From contig CAMZBS010000019.1 in the NCBI GenBank assembly GCA_947304695.1, positions 1-28,758 of the forward strand: a stretch of 28,758 nucleotides of DNA, in the 5' to 3' direction. The notes below the pieces were generated by a model, which was given only the letters and a program-made list of their open reading frames with translations, was not told the DNA's origin and made no database searches. Position 1 is the first letter of the stretch, and each line of letters starts with the position of its first letter. The stretch comes from an uncultured Prevotella sp. (GTDB taxonomy: Bacteria > Bacteroidota > Bacteroidia > Bacteroidales > Bacteroidaceae). Positions 17,935 to 25,724 of this stretch are shown here, piece after piece. The translations under genes and the position numbers were made by a program.

Positions 17935-20697
17935 TTAATGGGCCTCCAGCCAGTTCTGGCCGAAGCCGCTGTCGGCCACTAAGGGAACGGCCATTTGGAA
18001 GGCGTTCTCCATCTCTTCAAGCACGATTTTCTCCACCTGCTGCTTCTCCTCAGGCAGGACGGAGAAGTTCAGTTCGTCGTGTACCTGCAGGATCATTTTG
18101 CTGCGCACTCCCTCTTGCTGGAATCGTTGGAAGATGCGGATCATGGCCACCTTGATGATGTCGGCTGCCGTGCCCTGGATGGGGGCATTGATGGCATTGC
18201 GCTCGGCAAAGCCGCGCACGGTGGCGTTCTGCGAGTTGATGTCGGGCAGGTAGCGGCGACGACCGAAGAGCGTCACCACGTAGCCCTGGCGTCGTGCCGT
18301 CTCCTTGGCCTCTTCCATGTAGTCATGCACACGTGGGAAGGTCTCGAAATAGCCGTCGATGAGCTGCTTGGCTTCGTCACGGCTGATGTCGAGCCGTTCG
18401 GCCAGACCGAACACGGTGATGCCGTAGATAATGCCGAAATTGGCCCTCTTGGCCTTCGTGCGCTCGTCGCGCTGCACCTCGTCGATACCTTTTTTATATA
18501 CGCGCGCAGCGGTGGCTGCATGGATGTCGTGGCCCTGTCGGAAGGCTTCTATCATGGCTTCGTCGCCCGAGAGATGTGCCATGACGCGCAGCTCAATCTG
18601 ACTGTAGTCAGCCGAGAAGAACAGGCATCCTTCTTCGGGAATAAAGGCTTTGCGTATTTCCTTTCCGTCTTCGCCACGAACGGGGATGTTCTGAAGGTTC
18701 GGGTCGGAAGAGGAGAGGCGGCCCGTGGCCGTGACACACTGGTTGAACGAGGTGTGGATGTGGCCTGTGCGGGGGTTGATCAGACCGGGAAGGTTGTCTA
18801 CGTAGGTGCCCAATAGCTTCTTCAATCCTCTGTGTTCCAGTATCTTAGAGACAATGGGGTGCTTGGCGTGCAGCTGTTGCAGAACCTCTTCTGATGTGAC
18901 GTATTGCCCCGTCTTGGTCTTCTTCGGCTTCTCAACGATTTTCATCTCAGCGAAGAGCACTTCGCCCACCTGCTTAGGTGAGGCGATGTTGAACGAGTGT
19001 CCGGCTAGTTCGTAGATTTCGTGCTCTATCTGGATCAGCCGTTCGGTCAGCTCCCGTGATGTCTGAGCCAGCGAGACAGTGTCGAGTCGCACGCCGGTCA
19101 GCTCCATCTCGGCCAGCACCGGCATCAAGGGCATCTCGATGTTGTAGAACAACTGTTCGCAGCCCAGGCGCTTCAGCTCCGGCTCTAAGCAGTTCTTTAG
19201 TTGCAGGGTGATGTCGGCATCCTCGCAGGCGTACTCATAGACAAGGGTGGGGGAGAGGTCGCGCATGGACTTCTGACCCTTGCCACGAGGACCGATGAGC
19301 TCGTCGATGTGAACGGTCTGGTATTTCAAGTAGACCTCGGCCATGTAGTCCATGTTGTGACGAAGCTCCGGTTGAATGAGATAATGGGCAATCATCGTGT
19401 CCCACATGGGTCCGGCTAGGTGAATGTTATAATTTCTTAAAACTTCCAAATCATACTTCAAGTTCTGTCCCACCTTCAGAATTTCAGGATCTTCATATAG
19501 AGGTTTAAAGATGTTAACAATCTGCAACGCTTCTTCACGTTTTGTGGGAATGGGCACGTAAAATGCCTCATGAGGCTCTACTGAGAAGCTCAAACCCACC
19601 AATTCTGCATCGATGGCACTTGTTGAAGTTGTCTCTGTATCTAGACTGAGAATTTTTTTTGTCTTGAAAATCGAAAAAATACGGAGCATTTCTTCCTGAT
19701 TTTCAACGAGATAGTACTTATGAGGGGTCGTTTTAAGGGTCTCAAAACTCGAAAATTCTGTAGCAGCCTGCCCTTCGGTCGGAAATTCTTCAAAGAGAGA
19801 CAGTTGTCCGTTAGCAGGTTTTTGCACCTTTTCAACCTTTTTAAGAACTCGCTCTTTCAACGTCTTGAACTCCAATTCTTCGAACAGTTTCCTCAGTTTC
19901 TCATCGTCGGGCTGCTGTAGCTTCAGGTCGTCGAGGATCAGGCTGACAGGAACGTCGGTCTTGATGGTGGCGAGGAAGTAGCTCATGCGGATGTCATCCT
20001 GATGTTCCTCCACCTTTTTCTTCAGGGCACCCTTCAGCTCATCGGTGCGTGCCAGCAGTTGGTCAACGCTACCGAACTCGTTGATGAGTTTCACGGCTGT
20101 CTTCTCACCGACGCCCGGACAACCGGGGAAGTTGTCTGCTGAGTCGCCCATCAGGGCCAGGAGGTCGATGACTTGGCCTGTGTTCTCAATCCCGTACTTC
20201 TCACACACCTCCTTTGGCCCCATCACTTCATAGCCGCCTCCATGTCGTGGACGGAAGATTTTCACGTTCTCGCTCACCAACTGTCCGTAGTCCTTGTCAG
20301 GGGTGAGCATGAAGACTTCCGCACTATCGCCCAGTTGTCGGGCCAGTGTGCCGATTACATCGTCAGCCTCGAATCCGTCAACTTGTATCACAGGTATGTG
20401 CCAGGCTTCGAGTAGTTCCTTGATGATGGGAACGGCACGACGGATGTCCTCTGGCGTAGCCTCACGCTGCGCCTTATATTCCGGAAAAGCATCGCTACGG
20501 AAGGTAGGCCCGTGGGGGTCGAAAGCCACACCAATATGGGTGGGGTGCTCTTTGTCGAGCACTTCCTGAAGCGTGTTTACAAAGCCAATGATGGCCGAGG
20601 TGTTCAGCCCTTTGGAGTTGATGCGGGGGTTCTTGATAAACGCATAATAAGAACGGTAGATGAGCGCGTAGGCATCTAAAAGGAAGAGTCTGTCCAT
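17935..20697 (-). CDS. polA: DNA polymerase I
   Basis: 920 residues from ATG 20697 (MDRLFLLDAYALIYRSYYAF); the longer in-frame extension overlaps the promoter. All three activities are present. The 5'-nuclease domain (1-~300) has GFEADDVIGTLA, DKDYGQLVSENVKIFRP and GDSADNFPGCPGVGEKTA. The 3'-5' exonuclease (~340-530) keeps its acidic residues in SLDTETTST (~350-358), GQNLKYDLEVL and YACEDADITLQL, so proofreading should be active. The polymerase has motif A SADYSQIELRVMAHLSGDEA, motif B KRANFGIIYGITVFGLAERL and motif C LQVHDELNF (~870). It fills gaps in repair and removes RNA primers. A local AT-rich patch (~35% G+C, 19621-19740) covers the junction before and at the start of the exonuclease domain. 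It ends in array B. Confidence 0.98.
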   Translation of the reverse strand: MDRLFLLDAYALIYRSYYAFIKNPRINSKGLNTSAIIGFVNTLQEVLDKEHPTHIGVAFDPHGPTFRSDAFPEYKAQREATPEDIRRAVPIIKELLEAWHIPVIQVDGFEADDVIGTLARQLGDSAEVFMLTPDKDYGQLVSENVKIFRPRHGGGYEVMGPKEVCEKYGIENTGQVIDLLALMGDSADNFPGCPGVGEKTAVKLINEFGSVDQLLARTDELKGALKKKVEEHQDDIRMSYFLATIKTDVPVSLILDDLKLQQPDDEKLRKLFEELEFKTLKERVLKKVEKVQKPANGQLSLFEEFPTEGQAATEFSSFETLKTTPHKYYLVENQEEMLRIFSIFKTKKILSLDTETTSTSAIDAELVGLSFSVEPHEAFYVPIPTKREEALQIVNIFKPLYEDPEILKVGQNLKYDLEVLRNYNIHLAGPMWDTMIAHYLIQPELRHNMDYMAEVYLKYQTVHIDELIGPRGKGQKSMRDLSPTLVYEYACEDADITLQLKNCLEPELKRLGCEQLFYNIEMPLMPVLAEMELTGVRLDTVSLAQTSRELTERLIQIEHEIYELAGHSFNIASPKQVGEVLFAEMKIVEKPKKTKTGQYVTSEEVLQQLHAKHPIVSKILEHRGLKKLLGTYVDNLPGLINPRTGHIHTSFNQCVTATGRLSSSDPNLQNIPVRGEDGKEIRKAFIPEEGCLFFSADYSQIELRVMAHLSGDEAMIEAFRQGHDIHAATAARVYKKGIDEVQRDERTKAKRANFGIIYGITVFGLAERLDISRDEAKQLIDGYFETFPRVHDYMEEAKETARRQGYVVTLFGRRRYLPDINSQNATVRGFAERNAINAPIQGTAADIIKVAMIRIFQRFQQEGVRSKMILQVHDELNFSVLPEEKQQVEKIVLEEMENAFQMAVPLVADSGFGQNWLEAH

Positions 20698-20718
20698 AAT
20701 AGTTTCTGAATTTTCGTG

Positions 20719-20726
20719 TAAAAGTA
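20719..20726 (-). promoter_or_regulatory. Probable polA promoter -7 element
   Basis: TACTTTTA on the minus strand differs from TAnnTTTG only at the last base; no good -33 TTTG was found. Leader about 15 bases. It is divergent from the polyprenyl synthase promoter within a 90-bp gap. Confidence 0.5.
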
Positions 20727-20735
20727 CGAAAAAAA

Positions 20736-20767
20736 TTTCCATTATCACGAACTTTTCACTAATTTTG
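20736..20767 (+). promoter_or_regulatory. Promoter for the polyprenyl synthase gene
   Basis: TTTC (20736-20739), 20 bp, then a perfect -7 element TAATTTTG (20760-20767). Leader about 14 bases before the ATG at 20788. Confidence 0.68.
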
Positions 20768-20787
20768 TATCAAATTTTCAGTTACTT

Positions 20788-21765
20788 ATGGATTATCTGA
20801 AGCTCATCAAGCAGCCCATTGAGCAGAATTTGCTCGATTTCATCGAACTTTTCAACCAGTCGCTCACGCATGAGAACGGTCTGCTGAGTCAGGCATTGAC
20901 GCACATTCGTCAGCGTGGTGGCAAGCGTATGAGGCCTATTCTTATGTTGTTGCTGGCCAAGAACTATGGTGATGTGAGTCAGGTGACGCAGCATGCTGCC
21001 GTTGGTCTGGAACTGTTGCACACTGCGTCGCTTGTACACGACGATGTTGTGGACGAGAGTTCGGAGCGACGTGGACAGGCTTCGGTCAACGCCTTGTTTG
21101 ATAATAAGGTGGCAGTTTTGGTGGGCGACTATATCCTTTCAACTGCTCTTCTGCATGTTTCCAAGACCGGTAGTCAGCGCATTGTGGAGTACCTGGCCGA
21201 ATTGGGTAGGGTATTGGCAGCCGGGGAAATCCTTCAGTTGACCAACATTCAGAATCAGGAGATTTCAGAAGAGGTCTACTATCAGGTCATCCGTCAGAAG
21301 ACGGCTGCGCTCTTCGAGTCCTGTGCTGCAGTGGGTGCGCTCTCGGCTGGTGCCGATGAGAATCAGGTCAAACTGGCTTCGAAGTTCGGTCAGGATCTCG
21401 GTGTGATGTTTCAGATACGTGATGACATCTTTGATTATTACGATTCAAAGGAGATAGGCAAGCCTACGGGCAACGACATGGCTGAAGGTAAGCTCACCCT
21501 GCCCGTGATCTATGCCCTGAACACGGTCAAAAGTGACCCTATGATGACCCTTGCCCGTAAGGTTAAAGCAGGCACAGTGAACACCGATGAGATCGCCGTT
21601 TTGGTGGAATTTGCCAAGCGTTCAGGTGGCATTGAGTACGCTGAAAGCCGCATGCAGGACTACCACAAGCTATGCCAGCGGTACATCGATGAAAACGTAA
21701 AAGAAAAGGCCATCAGCGATGCGCTGACAGCCTTTATTGATTTCGTGATCAAGAGAAATCTCTAA
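20788..21765 (+). CDS. Trans-isoprenyl (polyprenyl) diphosphate synthase
   Basis: 325 residues starting MDYLKLIKQPIEQNL. It has the first Asp-rich motif DDVVDESSERRG (~residues 84-95; DDxxD) and the second DDIFD (~213-217), plus GGKRMRP (~45-51) and the GEILQL and RQKTAALFESC helices of long-chain synthases. The enzyme condenses isopentenyl diphosphate onto an allylic primer, most likely to make the octaprenyl-type side chain of menaquinone. Chain length cannot be fixed from sequence by eye. It is monocistronic with its own promoter and convergent with deoC, with a T-rich gap of 22 bp. Confidence 0.93.
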   Translation: MDYLKLIKQPIEQNLLDFIELFNQSLTHENGLLSQALTHIRQRGGKRMRPILMLLLAKNYGDVSQVTQHAAVGLELLHTASLVHDDVVDESSERRGQASVNALFDNKVAVLVGDYILSTALLHVSKTGSQRIVEYLAELGRVLAAGEILQLTNIQNQEISEEVYYQVIRQKTAALFESCAAVGALSAGADENQVKLASKFGQDLGVMFQIRDDIFDYYDSKEIGKPTGNDMAEGKLTLPVIYALNTVKSDPMMTLARKVKAGTVNTDEIAVLVEFAKRSGGIEYAESRMQDYHKLCQRYIDENVKEKAISDALTAFIDFVIKRNL

Positions 21766-21787
21766 TCTCTTTTTCTTTAGCTGATTC

Positions 21788-22714
21788 TTAGAAGAACTTC
21801 ACCTCTTCTCCCAGTACTTCGCTCAACAGGAGGTTGGCAAGGCGGCTGGTGCCGAGGCGCAAGTACTTATTGGTGAGCCATTTTTCGCCCAGTACCTCTT
21901 TGACAATGGTGTAGTAGATGAGGGCATCCATCACCGTGTTCAGACCGCCAGCAGGCTTGAAGCCGATCATTATGCCCGTTTCATTGTAGTATTCCTTGAT
22001 GGCCTGACACATGACGTAGGCGGCTTCTGGTGTGGCTGCAGGCTCCAGTTTGCCCGTTGATGTCTTGATATAATCGGCTCCGCCGTACATCGACAGCAGC
22101 GATGCAATCTTGATGTTCTTTGCTGTCTTCAGGCAACCTGTTTCCAGGATGACCTTCATGTCGTGGTCACCGCAGGCTTCCTTCTGCTGCTGAATCTCGT
22201 CAACCACCGTGTCATAGTCGCCCTCCAGGAACGAACCTACGGGCAAAACGATGTCGATTTCGGTAGCACCATCTTTGATGGCAAGCGATGTTTCCACTGT
22301 TTTCACCTCAATCAGGCTCTGCGATGAGGGGAACGAACCGCTGACGCAAGCCACTTCAACACCCTCAACTTCGAGCGTTTCGGATACCACTTTGGCAAAG
22401 CGCGGATAGACGCAGATAGTAGCTACATGCGGAAGGGTGGGGTATGCTTCTTCAAACTGGTTGACCTTCTCCGTGAAGGCCATCACAGAAGTCTCAGAAT
22501 CGGTTGTTTTCAGCGTTGTCAGCTCTACACTGCCCATCAGGAACCGCTTCACTTCGGTCGTGTCGTTCTCGTGTACCTTTTCAGCAATCAGTTTTTGCAC
22601 AGCAGCTTTCACTGCCTCGTCGCTGATGTCGAGATTGTACTTCTTCAGAGCCTCTTCAATCTGGCTCACAGGTTGAGCATGCTTATGCTCATGGTCATGA
22701 TGATGTTCTGCCAT
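21788..22714 (-). CDS. deoC: Deoxyribose-phosphate aldolase
   Basis: 308 residues, longer than the ~260 of E. coli DeoC because of an N-terminal extension of about 60-70 residues that starts MAEHHHDHEHKHAQP. The catalytic core has ATICVYPRFAKVV, the Schiff-base lysine segment ADYIKTSTGK (~200-210) and the second lysine in IGFKPAGG (~245). It cleaves 2-deoxyribose 5-phosphate to acetaldehyde and glyceraldehyde 3-phosphate in deoxynucleoside catabolism. It is the last gene of the apt/uvrC-dtd-deoC cluster, 5 bp after the MazG-like gene. The six-histidine cluster at the very start is unusual and may bind metal; that is inference. Confidence 0.95.
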   Translation of the reverse strand: MAEHHHDHEHKHAQPVSQIEEALKKYNLDISDEAVKAAVQKLIAEKVHENDTTEVKRFLMGSVELTTLKTTDSETSVMAFTEKVNQFEEAYPTLPHVATICVYPRFAKVVSETLEVEGVEVACVSGSFPSSQSLIEVKTVETSLAIKDGATEIDIVLPVGSFLEGDYDTVVDEIQQQKEACGDHDMKVILETGCLKTAKNIKIASLLSMYGGADYIKTSTGKLEPAATPEAAYVMCQAIKEYYNETGIMIGFKPAGGLNTVMDALIYYTIVKEVLGEKWLTNKYLRLGTSRLANLLLSEVLGEEVKFF

Positions 22715-22719
22715 AGTTT

Positions 22720-23064
22720 TTACTTTAATTTCAGGTTATTAATATGTCGTTCTTTGTCTCGTAACGTCTTCTTTTCCAGGTTCTTACGAAATTCTTCCGT
22801 CAGGTCTACACCCGTTTGGTTGGCCAGACAGAGCAGCACCCACAGCACGTCGGCCATCTCGTCGCCCAGTGCCTTGAGGCCGTTGTCAGCAGCACGTGGG
22901 TCGGTAGCCTTCCATGACTGTTCGCCATATCTGCGGGCAATGACCTTTGCCAGTTCGCCAACCTCTTCTGTCAGGACGGCCATGTTGGTCAGTTCTGAGA
23001 AATAACGTACTCCGTATTCCTTAATCCACTGGTCTACAGCCAGTTGTGCTTCTTTTAGGGTCAT
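22720..23064 (-). CDS. MazG-like nucleotide pyrophosphohydrolase
   Basis: 114 residues, all helical. The metal-binding signature of the all-alpha NTP pyrophosphohydrolases is present: EEVGELAK (~33-40) and, ~30 residues later, DEMADVLW (~67-74). Such single-domain MazG-like enzymes hydrolyse NTPs or dNTPs, often aberrant ones. Its start overlaps the stop of the small membrane protein by ATGA (23064-23061), and it ends 5 bp before deoC. This fits a nucleotide-cleaning and salvage theme shared with rdgB and apt. The exact substrate cannot be read from sequence. Confidence 0.9.
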   Translation of the reverse strand: MTLKEAQLAVDQWIKEYGVRYFSELTNMAVLTEEVGELAKVIARRYGEQSWKATDPRAADNGLKALGDEMADVLWVLLCLANQTGVDLTEEFRKNLEKKTLRDKERHINNLKLK

Positions 23065-23309
23065 CTTTTCAAGAATAATACAAGGAATAGAGCTACGATG
23101 GCACCCAGCATGATGATGATGTTCTGAATGTTGTCTCGACGGTATTCCTGCCAGTTGAATGCTTTGTAGACGATTTCCAGAATGAACAGTAACAGGCCAA
23201 TTCCAGCTGCTACCAAGCCTGATTCCAAGTTGAAGAGGCGGTACGAAATGCAGCCAATGAACATGAGCAGGACGCCTGAAATCTCTATTTCCTTGAGATA
23301 TTTTTTCAT
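23061..23309 (-). CDS. Small three-helix membrane protein, unknown function
   Basis: 82 residues: MKKYLKEIEISG, then three hydrophobic stretches, ISGVLLMFIGCISYRLF (~10-26), SGLVAAGIGLLLFILEIVY (~30-48) and NIIIMLGAIVALFLVLFL (~63-80), ending KR. I do not recognise the family. It is in an obviously translated position: 4 bp after dtd and overlapping the MazG-like start by 4 bp. The loop KAFNWQEYRRDN between helices 2 and 3 is basic-rich and likely cytoplasmic. Reality as a gene is well supported by the spacing; function is open. Confidence 0.78.
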   Translation of the reverse strand: MKKYLKEIEISGVLLMFIGCISYRLFNLESGLVAAGIGLLLFILEIVYKAFNWQEYRRDNIQNIIIMLGAIVALFLVLFLKR

Positions 23310-23313
23310 TGTT

Positions 23314-23766
23314 TTACTCCTTGTTTTTAGTGTCCATACAGATGGTTACCGGGCCGTCGTTGACGAGTGAAACCTGCATCATGGCGCCGAACTCGCCCGT
23401 CTGAACAGGCTTGCCGATGGCTTCGCTCATCAGTTGGCAGAAAAGCTCGTATAGCGGTACGGAAATCTCATGACGGGCGGCACGTAACCATGACGGACGG
23501 TTGCCTTTCTTGTAGCTGGCGTAGAGAGTGAACTGGCTTACCACCAGGATGTCGCCGCCCACGTCCATGATGCTTCGGTTCATCACTCCGTTCTCATCGT
23601 CGAACACACGCAGTCCGACGACTTTACGTACCAGCCATTCCACATCCTCACGGGTGTCGTCTTCGCACACGCCCAGCAGGATGAGATAGCCTTGCTTGAT
23701 TTGTCCGTGTACCCGTCCTTCGATGGTGACGGATGCTTCAGTGACTCTTTGTATAACGATTCTCAT
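23314..23766 (-). CDS. dtd: D-aminoacyl-tRNA deacylase
   Basis: 150 residues, exact family length. It starts [17 protein letters not shown], contains the catalytic SQFTLYA (~80-86, Thr nucleophile region) and the cross-subunit motif NDGPVT (~137-142), which carries the Gly-cisPro element that rejects L-amino acids. It hydrolyses D-aminoacyl-tRNAs and glycyl-tRNA-Ala. It lies 23 bp after uvrC, with a consensus promoter reading from the uvrC 3' end right up to its ATG, so it may also be expressed independently. Confidence 0.96.
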   Translation of the reverse strand: MRIVIQRVTEASVTIEGRVHGQIKQGYLILLGVCEDDTREDVEWLVRKVVGLRVFDDENGVMNRSIMDVGGDILVVSQFTLYASYKKGNRPSWLRAARHEISVPLYELFCQLMSEAIGKPVQTGEFGAMMQVSLVNDGPVTICMDTKNKE

Positions 23767-23770
23767 GCCG

Positions 23771-23801
23771 CAAATTTACGCATTTTTGTTCATACTTCCA
23801 A
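23771..23801 (-). promoter_or_regulatory. Internal promoter immediately before dtd
   Basis: TTG (23801-23799), 20 bp, and TAAATTTG (23778-23771) on the minus strand, ending 4 bases before the dtd ATG. Transcription about 7 bases downstream would start at or within the start codon, giving a leaderless mRNA. Confidence 0.55.
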
Positions 23802-25625
23802 GCTATTCTTGAAATATTCCTTCAGAATCTGTGCTTTTGCTGCGCCTACCAGTCCGGTCAGGGTATCCAGATCGGCTTCCTTGATGCGCTTAACGCTCTT
23901 CAGTTTTTGTAGCAGCAGCTCTTTGGTCTTGGGTCCGATACCTTTTATATCGTCCAGTTCGGAGTGCAGTGCATGCTTCGAACGTTGGTCTCGATGGAAG
24001 CTGATGGCAAAGCGGTGTACCTCGTCCTGTAGTTGGGTGAGTACATGGAAAAGCTCTGAGTCGGTCTTCAGCTGAACGCTTTTGGGCGGGAATCCGAAGA
24101 GCAGTTCGTTAGTGCGGTGACGGTCGTTCTTTGCTAGTCCGGCGATGGGAATGTTCAGGTGCAGTTCGTCCTCAACCACCTCGCGGATGACCTCCATCTG
24201 ACCCTGACCGCCGTCGGCCACGATGAGGTCGGGTAGGGGTTGTTCTTCTTCCAGCAGGCGACGATAGCGTCTGCCTACCACCTCCTTCATCGAGGCATAA
24301 TCGTCGGGTCCCACCACTGTTTTAATATTATATTTCTTGTAGTCTTTCTTTGAAGGCTTCAGCGATTTGAACACCACGCAGGCGGCAACCGCATCGGTTC
24401 CGGATATGTTCGAGTTGTCGAAACACTCTATTTGATACGGCAGCTTTGGCAGTCCTAATTTCTCTTGTAGTTCTTTCATCAGCCGCACCTGCTTCTGTTC
24501 GGGATTCAGCTTTTCGGCCTGCTTCAGACGGTCGAACTTATACTGCTTTCCGTTCATTTCTGAGAGATCAAGCAGCGTCTTCTTATCTCCTTTCTGCGGC
24601 ACTGTAAACGTGATCCCATCCAGTTCCAACCCAGGGTCGAAGGGAACGATGATTTCCTTGGACTGGCTGTTGAAACGCTCTCTCATCTCCACAATGCCAA
24701 GCTGCAGCAGTTCCTCTTCGCTCTCATTGAGCCGCTTCTTGAACTCGAAGGTGAACGACTGGTTGATGCTTCCGTTTGACACATGCAGGTAGTTGATGAA
24801 TGCCATGCGGTCGTCGTTGGTGATGGTGAATACATCGACATCGTTGATGGTGTGACTCACCACCTCGCTCTTGGGTACAAACGACGAGACGAGCAAGTAC
24901 TTCTGTTTTACTTCCTCTGCCTCTTCAAAGCGCAGCTCTTCAGCCAGTCGGGCCATCTCCTCCTTTAGTTCTCGTTCAATCTGGCGTGTGTTTCCTTTCA
25001 GGATTTCACGAGCCTGTGCAATGTTTTTCTGGTAGCTGTCCCATGACTGTTTGTCGACGCATGGTCCGCCACAATTCTTGATATGATACTCCAAGCATAC
25101 CTGATATTTCTTTTCGGCCACCCCTTCGCGCGTGATAGGCATCCGGCAGGAGCGTGGATGGTAAAGTTTGCCGATGAGTTCAAGGATGGCGTACATGGAA
25201 CCGATGTGGGAGTAAGGGCCGAAATAGGTGCCCCATTTCTTGTTGATGGTTCGGGTCTTGAAAATGCGGGGATAGGGTTCATTGGTCACACAGATGCTGG
25301 GATAGGTCTTCCCGTCCTTCAACAACACATTGTATCGTGGGTTGTATTTCTTGATCAGGCTGTTTTCAAGGAGAAGAGCATCTTCCTCCGTGTTTACCAC
25401 CGTGTAGCTGATGTCCCAGATCTTGCTCACCAGCACTTTGGTCTTGAAGCGGTCAACTTCTGTGTGGAAGTAGCTCGACACGCGGGACTTCAAGCTCTTT
25501 GCCTTACCTACATATATAATGGTGTGGCTCTCGTCATAGAACTGGTAGCTGCCCGGCTTGTCAGGCAGGCGTGAAACAATACCCTTTAGATAGTCAAGGC
25601 GTTTTGCATTTTCTTCTTTCGTCAT
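23790..25625 (-). CDS. uvrC: UvrABC excision nuclease subunit C
   Basis: 611 residues. The N-terminal GIY-YIG nuclease (3' incision) has PGSYQFYD and IIYVGKAKSLKSRVSSYF (~35-52). A cysteine-containing segment follows (CRMPITREG to CGGPC). The UVR domain that binds UvrB is at ~210-240 (LAEELRFEEAEEVKQKY). The RNase H-like 5'-incision domain has ECFDNSNISGTDAVA (~404-418) and PDLIVADGGQGQM (~464-476). The C-terminal helix-hairpin-helix is at ~555-605 (IKGIGPKTKELLLQKL). It acts in nucleotide excision repair. It lies downstream of apt across a 99-bp gap that carries a hairpin and a perfect parS sequence, and no separate promoter was found there. Confidence 0.97.
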   Translation of the reverse strand: MTKEENAKRLDYLKGIVSRLPDKPGSYQFYDESHTIIYVGKAKSLKSRVSSYFHTEVDRFKTKVLVSKIWDISYTVVNTEEDALLLENSLIKKYNPRYNVLLKDGKTYPSICVTNEPYPRIFKTRTINKKWGTYFGPYSHIGSMYAILELIGKLYHPRSCRMPITREGVAEKKYQVCLEYHIKNCGGPCVDKQSWDSYQKNIAQAREILKGNTRQIERELKEEMARLAEELRFEEAEEVKQKYLLVSSFVPKSEVVSHTINDVDVFTITNDDRMAFINYLHVSNGSINQSFTFEFKKRLNESEEELLQLGIVEMRERFNSQSKEIIVPFDPGLELDGITFTVPQKGDKKTLLDLSEMNGKQYKFDRLKQAEKLNPEQKQVRLMKELQEKLGLPKLPYQIECFDNSNISGTDAVAACVVFKSLKPSKKDYKKYNIKTVVGPDDYASMKEVVGRRYRRLLEEEQPLPDLIVADGGQGQMEVIREVVEDELHLNIPIAGLAKNDRHRTNELLFGFPPKSVQLKTDSELFHVLTQLQDEVHRFAISFHRDQRSKHALHSELDDIKGIGPKTKELLLQKLKSVKRIKEADLDTLTGLVGAAKAQILKEYFKNSLEV

Positions 25626-25665
25626 TTCTTGAAAAGCCTTTGTTTACAGGTGTTTTGATACTCGG

Positions 25666-25681
25666 TGTTTCACGTGAAACA
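25666..25681. other. parS-like centromere site 1 (perfect)
   Basis: TGTTTCACGTGAAACA is a perfect 16-bp palindrome and a full match to the parS sequence bound by ParB in most bacteria. It lies in the gap between uvrC and apt, outside any gene. No parA or parB gene is in the window. Confidence 0.88.
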
Positions 25682-25682
25682 A

Positions 25683-25718
25683 CTGCCCTGCCTTTTCTTT
25701 TCCAGTGAGGCAGGGCAG
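25683..25718 (-). terminator. 11-bp hairpin after apt, adjacent to parS site 1
   Basis: CTGCCCTGCCT (25683-25693) is exactly complementary to AGGCAGGGCAG (25708-25718), with a 14-base loop. It starts 6 bp after the apt stop on the minus strand, and its distal end is 1 bp from the parS site. No T-tract follows, so it may be a weak terminator or an mRNA 3' protector. Confidence 0.6.
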
Positions 25719-25724
25719 GGGTGG

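Noticed and set aside
19565..19575. An isolated GAGGCTC inside polA as a further array unit
   Set aside because: It is a single coding-sequence match without palindromic arms or 22-bp neighbours.
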